Shown: positions 47,301 through 60,989 of the stretch, piece after piece | Numbering within the stretch: position 1 is the stretch's first letter | Layout of the letters: each line of letters starts with the position of its first letter | From: Eretmocerus hayati | Lineage: Eukaryota; Arthropoda; Insecta; Hymenoptera; Aphelinidae | Assembly (NCBI GenBank): GCA_029851415.1 | Contig: CM056741.1 | Location: 70,608,282 to 70,672,281, forward strand | Reading direction: 5' to 3' | Length of the DNA stretch: 64,000 nucleotides | Made by a program: the position numbers and the translations under genes | The notes under the pieces: model-generated | The model's input: the letters and a program-made list of their open reading frames with translations, nothing else | Databases searched by the model: none | Told to the model about the DNA's origin: nothing

Positions 47301-48379
47301 CTCCGTCAGCCAACACAACCCACATACATTACAGGCTGTATCATGGGAAGTTCCTCTACTTATACCCTTTCGACATAATAAGTGGTTTTCAACATCGTCA
47401 GGATCACGAATAAGCAAGGATCGAGCTCCGGTAATTGAACTTTTTGGGAAAAATTGAATCGTTACCTAGCTAATAATTTGGGCCATTCTGAGTAATATCG
47501 TGAACCCGATACTCGATTTTTCAGATACATTCTAATGTTTTGCTCGCTAGAAAGTTTATGAAACCAGTTACATGTTGAACTCAACGTTTTCAAAGCTACA
47601 TAAACTTCACTGTAACGATCGTTGAAACTGAGGCATGTTCTTTTGTCTACTATTCATGTAAATGAAATGTACTGCGGGGAGGGCGTGACAAAGTTATTTT
47701 CTCAGATAGCGACTCGCCTCGACACCATGCTTTCACGAGGTTTCAGCAACTTCAGACGCACTAAACTTTTTCCAAAACTACGATGTGACCTGTGCTGATC
47801 TGTAAAATCTTTCCCGAGCCCTTATTTATTACATTGATGATCTACAAAGAAAATGAAATTTCTAATCATGAGGTACTCAAAAAAGTTATCCTCATAAACA
47901 CACATACATCCAAAATATAGGTTGCGCAAGGAAAAAAAAAAGATTGGTTACAACAACAATTGACTTGGTTACCCAGAATTGTACGAGGCAGTAACACTTA
48001 GATTCAGTACCACGAAAATAGCTTAGAAATCCATGGTCAGTGAAAAAAGCCATCGGTTGTATTGAATTATCCATAGTTCACCAAGAAAAATCTTCCAAGT
48101 AGTATGAAGTATATTCGGTCAGACATGACCATAAAAGTCAATTGGTTGGCTTGCCTGGTGGTGATTTAATATTTTGAGTATCAATTAATCATTTTATTCG
48201 TTCCTGAGCACCACACTTTGATGGACATTGATTTATTCTGGTCTGGTCCGGGTTCAGGTCAATGAGGCAGTACAGAAAAACGGTACTAATCCCCTGAAGA
48301 TACTTCTACGATAGAAGAGTTGAAATACGCTTTGATTTTTTCTCAGATTTCGTGAAGAATGAGAGACAAGTTTTTCGCT

Positions 48380-48900
48380 CAACAAGGAGTAGAAAAGTAG
48401 AAGGCAGAGTGAACGAGCGCTCGTTTCTACGTCGAGCAAGCCTGAGCTCACCGAGATAAAGTGATCAATCTGGGAGATGAAAGAAGGTCCTCGATACGGG
48501 TCTTCGAGCTCAAACGGATTCGTCGAATGAGGCAAGTCGTACAGACTGCAGTCCGGGCCACTAATCCGAACAATACGACCACGGCTCGGCGCTTAATCCG
48601 ACCGCGAGAGTAACCTCTTCTCGTGCTTCGCTCGTGAGGTCGCTCTAACGTCTGGCGGGCTCTGCTATAGCTCCGGCGCATCGATAATTGCGCGAATCCA
48701 GCCAATTAATTAACTGAGAAATGTGCGAGCCACTGTTATCGGTCTACCCTCATCTACACAATCGAGTCAACTTCCTCGTTCTATGCAATCTCCCGAGTCG
48801 CACTGCGAGTTTCGCGAATATTGCGACGGGTTGTTTTGGATGGCTCAGCGAACGCTGGACCAAGCAAAAATGAACGCTGACAAAAAGTGAGTCCAGGCTC
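48380..48900. other. GC-richer island in intron 2
   Basis: Non-repetitive, CpG-containing block with no supported exon. Candidate regulatory region. Confidence 0.25.
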
Positions 48901-49549
48901 CAGCGCTATTTTAATTCGAGTTCTACATATCATTCGAGTAGGATTGAGAACTCTCAATCATGATAAAAAAAAAAGAAATTTCTGATAACTTGCGGATCAG
49001 TAGTCTAGAAACTCGCCTACTCAGGTTTGCAAATGATAAACAGTATGAAAAAGACATTGGCTGAATTTCTGATTGCATCCGTCATTGAGCCGACCAGTTT
49101 ACTTGAATTTGTCTGCAGTTCTCACAGAAGCTATGCAAAATTGCAGTATTTTCATACAGGTTCTTTGAATTAATTCTGGCGTTGTTTACAATATGGGAGA
49201 ACCGTTAAAAATGGGCAATCAGATCAAAACGAAGTGAATCAATATCGAAGTATCGGTAGTAACTATAAGGATGTGATTTTGTATAGTTGATCACAAAGAC
49301 ACAAGAGACATATCATGAATGGACCATTAGAACCCAATAGTTACTCATTGTGAGTGAAAAACCAAAAAGACTTGAAACAGAACATTGACAATTTTATGAT
49401 TTTGAGCATCCACCAAGATTCTAAGAATTCATCGAAGAACGTTCGCAAGCTTTTTCATTTCAACATTGAACCATATTCTAGTGATTATATCATTCAAAGA
49501 CCTAATGTAGCTGGCTAATTATTATAAATCAAGCAGAGCCGATTAGCTA

Positions 49550-50690
49550 AGTGGCACTCGAGGCACTTGGGCAATTTTAGGGCGAGAGCGCACAGCAAAA
49601 CGAGCGCCAAGCCATTTCCACTACTGTATACTTGAAAGGGGGCTAAATGGTTGCGGGGGAGCACGAGACAGGCCACTCGCAAAACGGGAGCGCGCGATTC
49701 GTCGGTGAAATATATCTCGTATCCTGGTGGCTGCGGTCGCGACCGAGCTATGCCACCACATTATACCAAAGTCAATCAGTTGGAGAGTATGTGCGATGTC
49801 TGATGAAGAGATTTGCTCTCGTGTGTGTGGTTTCGATAGAGAGTGGCAACCGTCAATCGTCAGTAAAACGAGGAAGGTGGATGGGATCGGGCACAAAGGC
49901 CTCGGGGCAAGGATGGCACTTTACTCGAGACACAGTTTGCTGGGAGCTCGATCCCCATCCGATCGATGGATACCGCTGGGGCAAATAACCGCCACCGATG
50001 AGCGGATTTCACAAAGGACCAAAATGACGCCCGCGGTCTTGGAGCTCCGGGCATCACACAGCTAACGTATCCAAAATTTATGAGAACCTGAAGAATCAAG
50101 AGCCACATAAACAAGTTGCCAATCCGGTGCGTTCACGCGAGCTAGAGTGAACCGTCTGCGATGTGACAGGGAGCGACGAGGTACAGATAGTGAACAGAGT
50201 CGTTGGCCTCGGGATTGAGCAGCGCTGACGCAGAGGCGTGTCCCTTGCATTAGGTTTTAATCATTCTACGGGGGGGCGAGGGGCCAAGAGGGACCGGCTG
50301 CGGAGCGCGAAATTTCGAGGCACGATAGGCGTGGTGACTGGCTACACCCCCTTCCTGCTTAAGCAGCCTTCCGCTCGCGCCGCCGTCGTCACCGCCGTTA
50401 CCGCCGCCCGCGCCCTCGTCGTCGCTCCGTGATCCTCGGCTCGACCCCATCGATGCGTATTCCTCGGATTCGACGATCGACGATTCCTCGCCGACGTACG
50501 TTCGCCATCGCTCGAGTCAACTCGGTGGTGTCATCACTAATGGTGCGTGGATCAGTCATGGGTGAAACGAGCCTTGATGCCGATCTGCTGAGACCCAAAT
50601 GGATTGAAGAATTCCTCAAGTGTTATCAGAAGGCCTACTGGAAATGTCAACCCCTCGACGTCTCCGTATGCCCATGTACAACATAAAATC
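49550..50690. other. Large GC-rich island in intron 2
   Basis: The strongest CpG-rich block in the intron, with Pro/Ser-rich chance frames at 50330-50560. It could be a cryptic promoter or an exon of an unknown transcript, but I find no convincing splice pair or protein family. Confidence 0.3.
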
Positions 50691-51559
50691 CCATGGTCGT
50701 TATAATTCGGTTTGAAAATTTGTTATTTTTAGTCAGGAAAGTCGTGATACTAACTTACGTCTGGTGTAACATCAATATTCCACAGCATTGATCAAACATC
50801 ACTCAGAAAAACCTTTCTCGGAGTCATTCTCCGGTTTTGAACATTTGAAGCACGGAAGAGAAAGATTTCGTAAAAAATGTCACTTTTTTGAAACTCGAGA
50901 CCGACTCCTGGGAAGATTTTTTTTCAGTAGTATACGATCAGTATTGTGACGTATTGATCTTAGAACAGGTTTGAATTCGTACATCACAACTTTCTGGTGT
51001 AAAAAAATGTTTGAAACGGTTTCATGTATGATCATGTATGACCATGGAATCCTCGGATTCCATGATCATATTATACGTTCATGGAATCGTATGTTTTACA
51101 TGGGTGACTGAAAAAATTGAGAAATCATTAATCGTATCTGATAAACTGATTGAAAGGAGGGATTAGGCGTGATTTGTATAAGTTAGCGAGAATTCAATTT
51201 TGAGGATCAATTTATCATCATGGCAACCACTCGACACTGCTGATGTAAAAATAAATTGCAATAACATAAATTGCATTCAACATTGAATGCTGTCTAAGGA
51301 TGTATCAAGTTCATGATGAAGTATCATGGAAGCAGCACTGATGCATCCCTGGCTGAATGCGGAGAACGTCCAATTAATTAATGATTAGTGAGAATAGGTA
51401 AATCTGCACCATCAACTAATCACAAAATTGTAATATAATATAGTAACGTAAAATCTACCGAGCTCACGTCTTGTACACATGTCGCTGATAAAATGACAAC
51501 GCTCACAGCAACGGTTACAAATGTCTGCGAAATAGTACAACAGAATAAAACTTGGCAAA

Positions 51560-51880
51560 AATTGTCGCTCGCTTTCGATAAGCATTGAAAGTAGAGGAAA
51601 AAAGGAGCAGGAACGCGCACAGCGAGTTTCGCGCAATCTCCAGCCCATTCATACGAGAGGAGGTTCGGAGAGGACGACGTCGTGTGGCTGCACGTGCGTT
51701 GCCTGCCTCCGTGAACGCGCTCCATATTCGATGCATGGAATTTTTCAATAGACAGACAACGCGATGTAGCAGCCGTGCCATCAGCCCAGCGCGCGAGCAA
51801 CGGTGCAAGGGACCCGAATTCACATCGAGCAGATGTAACAACAACACCGCCACGCTCGTGTGACGAGAAAAAGAGAAATG
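51560..51880. other. Short GC-rich island
   Basis: CpG-containing block between AT-rich stretches. Nothing coding is recognised. Confidence 0.2.
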
Positions 51881-52485
51881 GAACCAATGACTAGAGTAGT
51901 TCTCATCTCATCGCAGACAGCCTAGAGGGAATTTTCAAAAAATTGGGATTGCTACCAAAGTACGAAATCATGATGGGGATTTGCGAGTTTTTCTAAATGA
52001 AAACGAAACCTCTCACGATGGGATCATGAGCAATACGACGTGACGTACCTTAATTACATACGCGGATATAGGGGGACGAGGGGCACCCCCTTCAAACTTT
52101 TTTTTGAACTCTAATTGACTCCTTCCCCCAAACGCATCGAGCCTAATGGGTCATTTATGTGCTCTCGAACGTAAACTGGATTGATTTTTGTTTCAAGTCC
52201 TAGTTTTTATACATTATTGCTATTGATGATTCTTACGCGAATTCATTTCAATAAAATATTGCTTAAGCTGAGATATTTGCATTTTTAGAGAAATAATATG
52301 ACTGTACTATCGGGTGAGTGAGTGTGTGCGTATCTGCTCGAATGAGAACTGCTGTTTCTTGCGAAATATCATGATCCTTGACTCAATTTACTTTTTCAAC
52401 AAAATTGGAAGAATCGGGGAAGAATGCGCGGTTGGGTACTTGCATGGGTTAGACAAACTAAGCTTTGTGACAGAGGTGGAGGATG

Positions 52486-52585
<100 letters not shown>

Positions 52586-52650
52586 GAATGAGCGAGCAGA
52601 AACTTCTTCAGCAGATCCAATCTTGCGATCCCAATTTCAACGTTTCAGAG

Positions 52651-52692
<42 letters not shown>

Positions 52693-52706
52693 TTTTTTTT
52701 TTTTTA

Positions 52707-53080
52707 AGGTGGTTAGAGGGCAAAATCTGCCTCAGGATCCCTCGGATCCGTCCCCAGACACCGGACTGGTTCAGCTTACGCGGACTACGCATAGCCCACG
52801 CAGGCCATACCAGGCGGGACACGGGTTTGGGTGGGGCCCACCGAGAGGTGGGCCCGGCCGTGTAATATCCCTCTCCCCTCGATGTCCGATACCTAGGGCA
52901 TCGGGCAATCAAGAAGGAGATCCACCTGCATCTACCATCTCATCCCGGAACCGCGTGAGCATTACTTCAGGATGAGCGGCATGTCTCGCGCTCGATTGCG
53001 AGCGTTCCTCTTCTCCATCTTCTCTCTTCGGCCACTTGTCGGCATCTTCTATCTTCACTCTTCATTGTTCCCTCTCTTTC
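52707..53080 (-). mobile_element. Poly(A)-ended retroelement, copy 1 (374 bp)
   Basis: On the minus strand this 374-bp unit starts in a GA-rich tract and ends in C-C-A-C-C-T-T followed by poly(A) (plus-strand T run, 52690-52706) and then (GA)n. It is the form of a non-LTR retrotransposon 3' end or a short SINE-like derivative. Its 5' part could encode the last residues of an ORF2, the remainder being 3' UTR-like GC-rich sequence. Class R1-like is a guess. Confidence 0.65.
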
Positions 53081-53240
53081 TTCTTTCTTCTCTCTTCTTT
53101 CTTCTTTCTTCCCTCTTCAGTGCATCAGATTCCTCCTGGAATCATTTGGGCCTCTTCTGTTTCAATCGGCAGAGTCACTGTAATTCGCCTGCTTCGAGGC
53201 GCCTTACTTCCCTCTCTTTCTCCTCTTTGTGGGTTCATTC

Positions 53241-53284
<44 letters not shown>

Positions 53285-53298
53285 TTTTTTTTTTTTTT

Positions 53299-54057
<759 letters not shown>

Positions 54058-56189
54058 TTACACTGGTCATCGTATTTTCACTTTCCACCGAGACTAGATA
54101 CCTTCTTCTCCCACTTTTCACCTCCTGTTCTCGCCTTTTTACCCCTGATCCTTCAAATGTTCATTTCTCGCATATTCCAGAAGTATCACACGCGATCAAA
54201 ATATCCAATTTGGCAATAACCTCACGTGTTTTGTTACGTCATATCCACGTCGTAACTTAAGTGAGTTGTCAGAATAGATGACTGCCCATGGCAAGATGAA
54301 AATCAGCTGCCATCAGATACTCAAATCAACTCCTTTTACTCATTCCATGTTATTTCGGTCGACTGAGCACACGACCTTTTCAGTTTTACGAAAAAGATGC
54401 GAGACCCTGAAGATAGAACAGGCTCCTAAATCTGAATACTCGTCTTTTGACCAAAGCGAGTAGTCAAACCTAAAGTCAGATACATCACAATATGTTTGCG
54501 ATTTTCCGATGTTTGGGTGCTTACAAAATTGCTAAAAACGTATTCGCACCTCGTCCATGAGGTTCCCTTCGTCTGCGGTCCCAGACCAAGGAACCAATCG
54601 CTGTGAAGCGAGCAACAATCTCATCAACTTACAATTAGTGCGAAATGTACTGAATTTGATGAATACCTTGTGAACTTCATCGCATAATTTTATCCTCATA
54701 GACGATCAATCTCAGAACCAGCTGTGATGATCGATACATTTCGGTAATCTGTACTGTCAATGATCAATACTATTTTATCATCTCCAAAATCGATTCTTAG
54801 ACCTCTTTTGTATGAAAAATACTCAAGGGGAGTCTCTTTCAAATCTTGAAAACGAGAGGAAATTGTAATGGATCGATCGTCCAGCCGGTGTGTCGGCTAG
54901 TTCTATGGGTTCGAATACAACTCTGAAAAGGATAGATTGGCGAAAACATTAGCAAGATTGAAAGATGGTCGAGCGAGGCGAGAGCGATGAACTCTCCGTT
55001 TACTTCGCGCACATTACAGCTATTCGCGTAGACAGGAGTGTCGCTCACTCTGGCAAGTTGCTCAATTTTTGTGAGTAAATGATACAAGAGTGTTGTACAC
55101 TCACTCATCCGTTAGATGGGTATGCGTGCATTCTGCACATGACAGCATTTCGTTATTCTATGGTACTTTTTGTGGGGACGATCTTGTGGTCGTGTTGTGA
55201 TTGAGGTAAGATAGTGGTTAACAGGTAAATCTGTCCGAGTCATTGATTTGATTTTTCATAGTCTAAGCCAGATATTGATTCTATCACGAGGTGGTTCACG
55301 ACGGAGTTAGAGATTCACCACTAACTGTTTGATTCACAACATGGTTGTACATACATGATTTCAATCAATTTTGCAACAGCTTAACAATATGTAGAATATG
55401 ATATTTTTTGCCGAACATGAACAAGAAAATATCATTGTTATCATCCTCCCTGAAAAGTCATTGTGACGGACAATACTATGATAGAGCTTCTCTTACCGTA
55501 GAATTGAGTACCTACTCGATTAGTTAGACATTCCTAATATACTGACATCGCATTCTAACTCACTTCCCCCAAAAATTTCTGTCAACTTCCATAAAATCAT
55601 TTCTTCGGGATATTTTCAGTTTGCGGGTCGAAAAAGACTTTGACTTGTGTGCATACGAATCAATTTGGGAGAAGTACTTTGACTTTCATGGCAGGTATCT
55701 GCGGGGTGCTCTCGAGATGGATTCTGCACGGCTTTTAATCGGCAGTTCGTGAGATGCTTTCCAATTCGTGGTAAAAGCTTTCCGGCGCTTGATTTCAAAG
55801 TTCCTCCCCGTACACACTAATTACTTCTTCATCAACGAATCCCAGCCAAGAATAAGAGGCCAATCGAAAAATTATCAACTCCCACACGACGGAGGACCCG
55901 GATCGAATATTTTAAGCTTGATTCTGCATTGTTTCTCTACCATGTGGGGGGGGGGGGCGTTTAATGGGATCTTGTTCACCGCCGCACACGGAGTTGTGCT
56001 CACCGATGATGCCCGTCGCATTGAACATATTTAGACGATATTGCCGAGAATAGTAGTAGTGCACAGTAAAAATATCGAATACCCAGTACTTCATCCTGAC
56101 TCGTTTGCACATAACTATTTTGGCATGTCACGTAGGAATTTGTGGAAAGTCGATAAACTCGTGGAAAAGTAAGCGATCGATTTTACATG

Positions 56190-56282
56190 GAAACCGCGGA
56201 GATTCGAACCCAGGACCTTCGACATCACGATATCCATGTGACCCGGATAGCAAGCATCCGAACCACTGGACCACGACCGGTC
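56190..56282 (-). mobile_element. tRNA-like SINE head (Ser/Leu-type)
   Basis: On the minus strand there is an A box (TGGTCCAGTGG, 56263-56273) and a B box (GGTTCGAATCT, 56200-56210), with an extra arm between them as in tRNA-Ser/Leu. Acceptor and T stems do not pair well, so it is read as a SINE head or tRNA pseudogene. Confidence 0.55.
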
Positions 56283-56639
56283 GTCTCATCGACTTACACC
56301 TCCAGAGATAGAATCCGAAGATGCCCGCGTTGCACTTATTCGAGGCTCGGCGCGTAGTGACATACGTCACAGGCATATTGCGACTAAATGGGCATTTTTC
56401 CTCCTCCTATAGGCTCGAATCAGAAAATTGTCGTTTAGTCGCACTGATACCAAAAAGTAGTATACGCACCTCGCCGTTTTTTTGAGCCAAGGGAAATACT
56501 TCTCCCTCGTTACATTGGGGAATAATTGATTCCCGTGCCCTAAAATAGCCTGCCCCCCCCCATCGATTCATAATGTGCTATTTGTAGATTAATCATAAAG
56601 AATCCCCTTCCAACAGCCGCTGATTGGGTCGTCAATAAA

Positions 56640-57600
56640 AACGCGTACGTCAATCAAATTGCCGCGCGGATGTTGATGAAAGTCAATTAATCTGCAAAGT
56701 ACAGGAGGGGCTTGCAAAAAAGACTCGCACACGGCACATGTGTGTCGACGCGGCTGGACGAGTGCGCCATTAGCATGGATGAATTTTGTACACGGTCAGA
56801 GCAATGATTCATACGAGTGTGTCACTCCACGGCGGGGTGGCGCGAGCTCTCTGTCGCAAAACGATTCTGACGTCCCTTGGCTCTTTTCCAACAAGTATAT
56901 CCACGGGCAAGGGGTACGAAGCTTCAGCGAAATACGAATAAACACACGGTGGCGTCGCACTTTGGCGGACGGAAGGAAGCAGCTTCGATAGCCACTCTCT
57001 CTCTCTCTATACCCGAGTTTTGGGCCATTCACAACGTGTCCATAATTCGAATCTCGCAATGCAATCCAGCGCACATCTTGCAAGGAGTACAGCGCTATAT
57101 CTGAAGATCCAACCACCACCACCGACACCACCACCAGTCGGCTAATGGACTTGGCGCAAGCACGAGCACTTCGACACAGCCCTCTCAGCGCCCATTCGCC
57201 GAGATCACCGGGGCGAGAGTTTTCCCCAAGGAGTGCGAGCACGGCGCGCTTACACGACATACCTCCGACCGGTCACTCTCAGCGAACAAGACTCTAATTA
57301 ATCTCTCAATTATACAGGCCAAAATCGGGGCTCCTACGAGGGCCAAGACGACCTACTGCACTCGAACTCCTTGCTCATAAATGAGAAGCAGGCTGCACAC
57401 TATACGAGCACAGCGCGCCCGACAATCGGCTCGGTCTCAAAATCTAAATAATTTCGTGCGCGAGGGTTGCAAGAGATCCTCGACTTTGCACCCTGCATAA
57501 TCTATACACTCCATAGGTTTGTGGTGCGCATTTTCTCGTAACCGTAAAGAGCCTGGTTCGATGTCAGTTCGTCGCCACTCGGAATAAAATACGTTGCGGT
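56640..57600. other. GC-rich island near the end of intron 2
   Basis: CpG-rich block with a CT tract (56995-57008) and a CAC trinucleotide tract (57112-57136). No exon supported. Candidate regulatory region. Confidence 0.3.
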
Positions 57601-57849
57601 TCACTCCAATGTCCACTTTTAGATAAACAATGAATTCAATTTATTTCCGAAATTGACCGGATGGGTAAATCGCGTTATGTGCAATTAAATGAAAATGATG
57701 CATTCTCTCAAGCAGAACGCATTTTTTGCCTCATGAGAATCGATACAATTTTATAGTAGGATATTCAGATCAAAGATTCGCTTTGAATAATTCCCTTCCA
57801 ATAATCACCCTTTTCGCAGGTATAAAAGATGCTCATCATCCCCGAGTAG

Positions 57850-58055
57850 AAAAGATCAATATATAATAATATATTATGATATATTATAATTGAGAAAAAC
57901 AAAATTAACTTACCAGCAAGTATTGAATCAATATTATGGGAACCTAACATCGAAGCATGTGCGTGTGTGTACAATTTTCTCAAAATCTGCAACTTACTGG
58001 TTTAGATTCACCGTTAAATTTAGGATAAGTATTTATTTATACCGAAAGATATATG

Positions 58056-58147
<92 letters not shown>

Positions 58148-58340
58148 ATTTATTGAACTAATGAGTATGCGTCATTTTTGTATGCCGAATAAATCTATTG
58201 TATGATTTGAAGCCTTTAATAAGAATAAAAAAAAATATACAATATATGATGATATATTATGATACATTATAATATATAATCATAGATTATGATATTTTAT
58301 TATATATCACAATATATTATTATATATTATTATATATCAT
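57850..58340. repeat. AT-rich palindromic tracts flanking a GT microsatellite
   Basis: (GT)n spans 58069-58144 (76 bp). On both sides lie TATATAAT/ATTATATA-type inverted runs (57858-57890 and 58228-58346). Simple-sequence DNA. Confidence 0.9.
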
Positions 58341-59333
58341 TATAAATTGATTTTTTCGGGATATCAAGGCGAAGAGAGACTCATCTTCAAGTACACTACA
58401 AAAAGAAATCCTTACCTTCAGATTGATTTCATGCTTAGAGCAAGATGCAACAAATGTGAGATGAAAATCTTCAAAATAAGCAAGCGCTTCGTCTGAAGCG
58501 GGATTTGATCTTACAGCAAGCATAATTTGTAGCTGAACTGCAGAACTCTCAGGCTCACCGATCCATGTTTATGTTTATAATAGGTTAGATTATACTCCTT
58601 TTGCGAGAGATGGGAAAATAATTCCATCTACTTTTTATACCTCTTGAAAATCCATGATTGAGATCTTGACGATTCGCGAACACACAAAAATCACAATCAT
58701 ATACAAAATTATTCGTCGAGCGATTGAGTATTCAACTTTGAACAGTTTCACGTGTGTAAACATAGCTCGATGCAGCAGAAGACCTGTGAGACAAAATCCG
58801 CCTGATTCTTAGACGACGAACCTTTATTGAAGTCGAATATTCTTGACATCATCGTATTTTCTGACATGAAGAAAAAAGCTGTTCTTTTTCATCTGACGGT
58901 CAGATTTGAACGAATGTAAGATGCAACAGTAAGACACGATGGCAATCTGAGAGTAAGGATTTCTTTTTGTTGCTGATGAGTATTGTGATTAATGCATTCT
59001 TCTATTCGGAAGTCACATGCAGGGGTATCCAGAGATCTTTCTATGTAAGATCAAAGTGGAGACAAGCTATCGATGGTTAACAAAACAAGCTTTTCCTGAC
59101 TCTCGTCACATATCCACTGTCAATTCGCAAGCTGGAAATTCCATACGTATTTTTAACCAGGATTTGGTAGTCGTCGCTCTCGAATTATGACAGGAAATCC
59201 TCATCAATCCACTTCCACTTGCATGGCAAAGACAACGAACAATATCATCAAACACCATCATCGTCTATCAACCTTCTTTCACCAGAGTTTATTGATGTGT
59301 GCCACGATAATCAATTGAAAAAATCTTTTTCAG

Positions 59334-59513
59334 GCAACAAACTGATATGCGACTGCCAGCTGACTTGGATATGGGGTCTCAGGAACGAGACGAAGAATCT
59401 TAAGCTCCGGGAAGGTCTCGAGGAGCTGGTCTGTCTCCTAGACGCTAGCTACGAGCCGAAATTCGATTCTGGGGAGGATATCACTCGAGCCCTCGAGTAT
59501 CATCGCAGTATCG
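59334..59513 (+). CDS. Con: Connectin homologue, coding exon 3 (LRR C-cap)
   Basis: Residues 354-413. The exon opens with the typical last-repeat-to-cap sequence G-N-K-L-I-C-D-C-x-L-x-W (C359, C361), continues through a charged helical stretch and has C387 in E-L-V-C. This is an LRR C-terminal cap. An N-E-T glycosylation site is present. The acceptor is TTTTTCAG and the donor ATCG|GTAAG. Phases in and out are both 1, so the exon could in principle be skipped without a frameshift, but that would remove the cap. Confidence 0.9.
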
Positions 59514-59833
59514 GTAAGCTGCGAGAGAAACTTTACTAATCACCACGACCATGGCTATCCGATAGCGATCCTACTTTTATTTCTTCTCTTACGCTCCGAA
59601 AACGGAGCTTTTCCTGCTCTTTTTCGATACTCATCCACTTGAATGGTGCTAGAGTTGAGCTCCGGACAAGATAAAGTACTTTGCAGGCTTGAATAAGTAT
59701 TTTGACGACCGAAAAAAACTGAAAAGCTTTTTGTGTCTCGACTCGTCTCGATAGCCAGAGATTGTTAAGATGATTAGAACCTTCTGCAAAGCGAATGAAA
59801 AGAGCTGATGGGCATACATTTTTCCATTCGCAG

Positions 59834-59943
59834 GTTATCAAGCAAAATCATCGGTTCACTCTTCGCCAATAGAAAAATCACAGTACCAAGAGGACGGCTA
59901 CGAATATGACTACGAAGACTCGAATCTTCAACTCGGACGTCAG
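59834..59943 (+). CDS. Con: Connectin homologue, coding exon 4 (acidic Tyr-rich segment)
   Basis: Residues 414-450. This short exon is bounded by TTCGCAG and CAG|GTAAAG. It encodes a Ser-rich stretch followed by a Y/D/E-rich run (D-G-Y-E-Y-D-Y-E-D) that resembles tyrosine-sulfation sites, a juxtamembrane linker between the LRR block and the anchor. It enters in phase 1 and leaves in phase 0, consistent with its neighbours. The preceding 320-bp intron (59514-59833) contains nothing that I recognise. Confidence 0.82.
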
Positions 59944-60153
59944 GTAAAGTGTCTTTTCATCTGAGACTTCATCCCAACATTTGTGGTCTCCTTTTACTGA
60001 AATCCAAAACAAAATCTTGCGCGATCCCATGCGGAAAAAGAAATGAATTAGTCCAATACAATCCTTTGCGGATATTTTTCTTGCACAATCGTGTTACAAA
60101 ATTAGGTTTTTCAAATTGTTTGACAAATATTTTCCATGGCTATGGATGAGCGC

Positions 60154-60369
60154 TTAAGGGGATGTCAGAGTTCTATCAATATTGTACAGTTACCGACGTG
60201 GTCGAGTTTTCGGATTTCTCGATGAGTTTTTGGGATATCAAAAATCTAACAAGTAACGCCAATTCTGTGAGCCATACAGAATCGGCGTTACTTAGTAGAG
60301 TCCCGATATCTCGATAATTCACGGAGAAATTCGAAAACTCGACAATGTCGGTATCCGATGTCCTCTTAA
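60154..60369. mobile_element. TTAA-flanked foldback MITE, 216 bp
   Basis: TTAA at 60154-60157 and 60366-60369 bracket short inverted ends (GGGGATGTC and GATGTCCTC). Longer inner arms pair TACCGACGTGGTCGAGTTTTC with its complement near 60325-60354, and a shorter GTAACGCC...GGCGTTAC pair lies at the tip. This is a piggyBac- or Kolobok-type non-autonomous element in the last intron of the Connectin homologue. Confidence 0.7.
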
Positions 60370-60989
60370 GCCTTTCTCCTGCGTCAAATCAGGAAACAAG
60401 TGATATGGTAGTATCGCAGTTCACGCACAACTTTTTCTGCTCGTATTTTTTTCTGACTTCACTTCAGATAAGATCGTCACTACCTCGTTTCATGAGGAGA
60501 AGTAGGACACTCGTCTGGTGGGCAGATTAGACTACAACTACCGATGGATAAAATAAGCCATTTCGATGGGTCCTGTGTTCCCTACTGAGATTAAAATCGT
60601 GGCCATAGTACATTCAGAACCCGATGTCGCATTCTAGCCTTTTCAGCACTGTATTATTTTGGGAGTTCAGAATCTTCTTTTTTCTAATCGGATTACGCTA
60701 TTTGGGTCAAAAAAAGGGGAAGAACAATAAAATTTTTGACTTAAGAATTTCCACTGAATTTGCTCCCAGCCAGCGTTGGACGTGAGAGTTTGATATACAA
60801 TTTCTACGGGGACTTCATCCTCGTGTACATGGGTATTATCGTGAAAACTTACACGGAACGTGCAATGACCTTGCATTTTGCCGAGCAAGCTCCAAACCAC
60901 TCCATTCCAACTTTCCTACACGTATTCGGTATTGAAGTTTCAGGTCGATCAGTCAAGTCATCGTCTTTATTTTCAGAAATTAAGGGTCG

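Noticed and set aside
50330..50560. Possible Pro/Ser-rich exon followed by a D/S-rich stretch
   Set aside because: Open for about 67 codons, but no convincing acceptor-donor pair or family match, and it does not fit the Connectin phase chain.
56190..56282. Functional tRNA gene
   Set aside because: Acceptor and T stems do not pair acceptably; only the promoter boxes are good.
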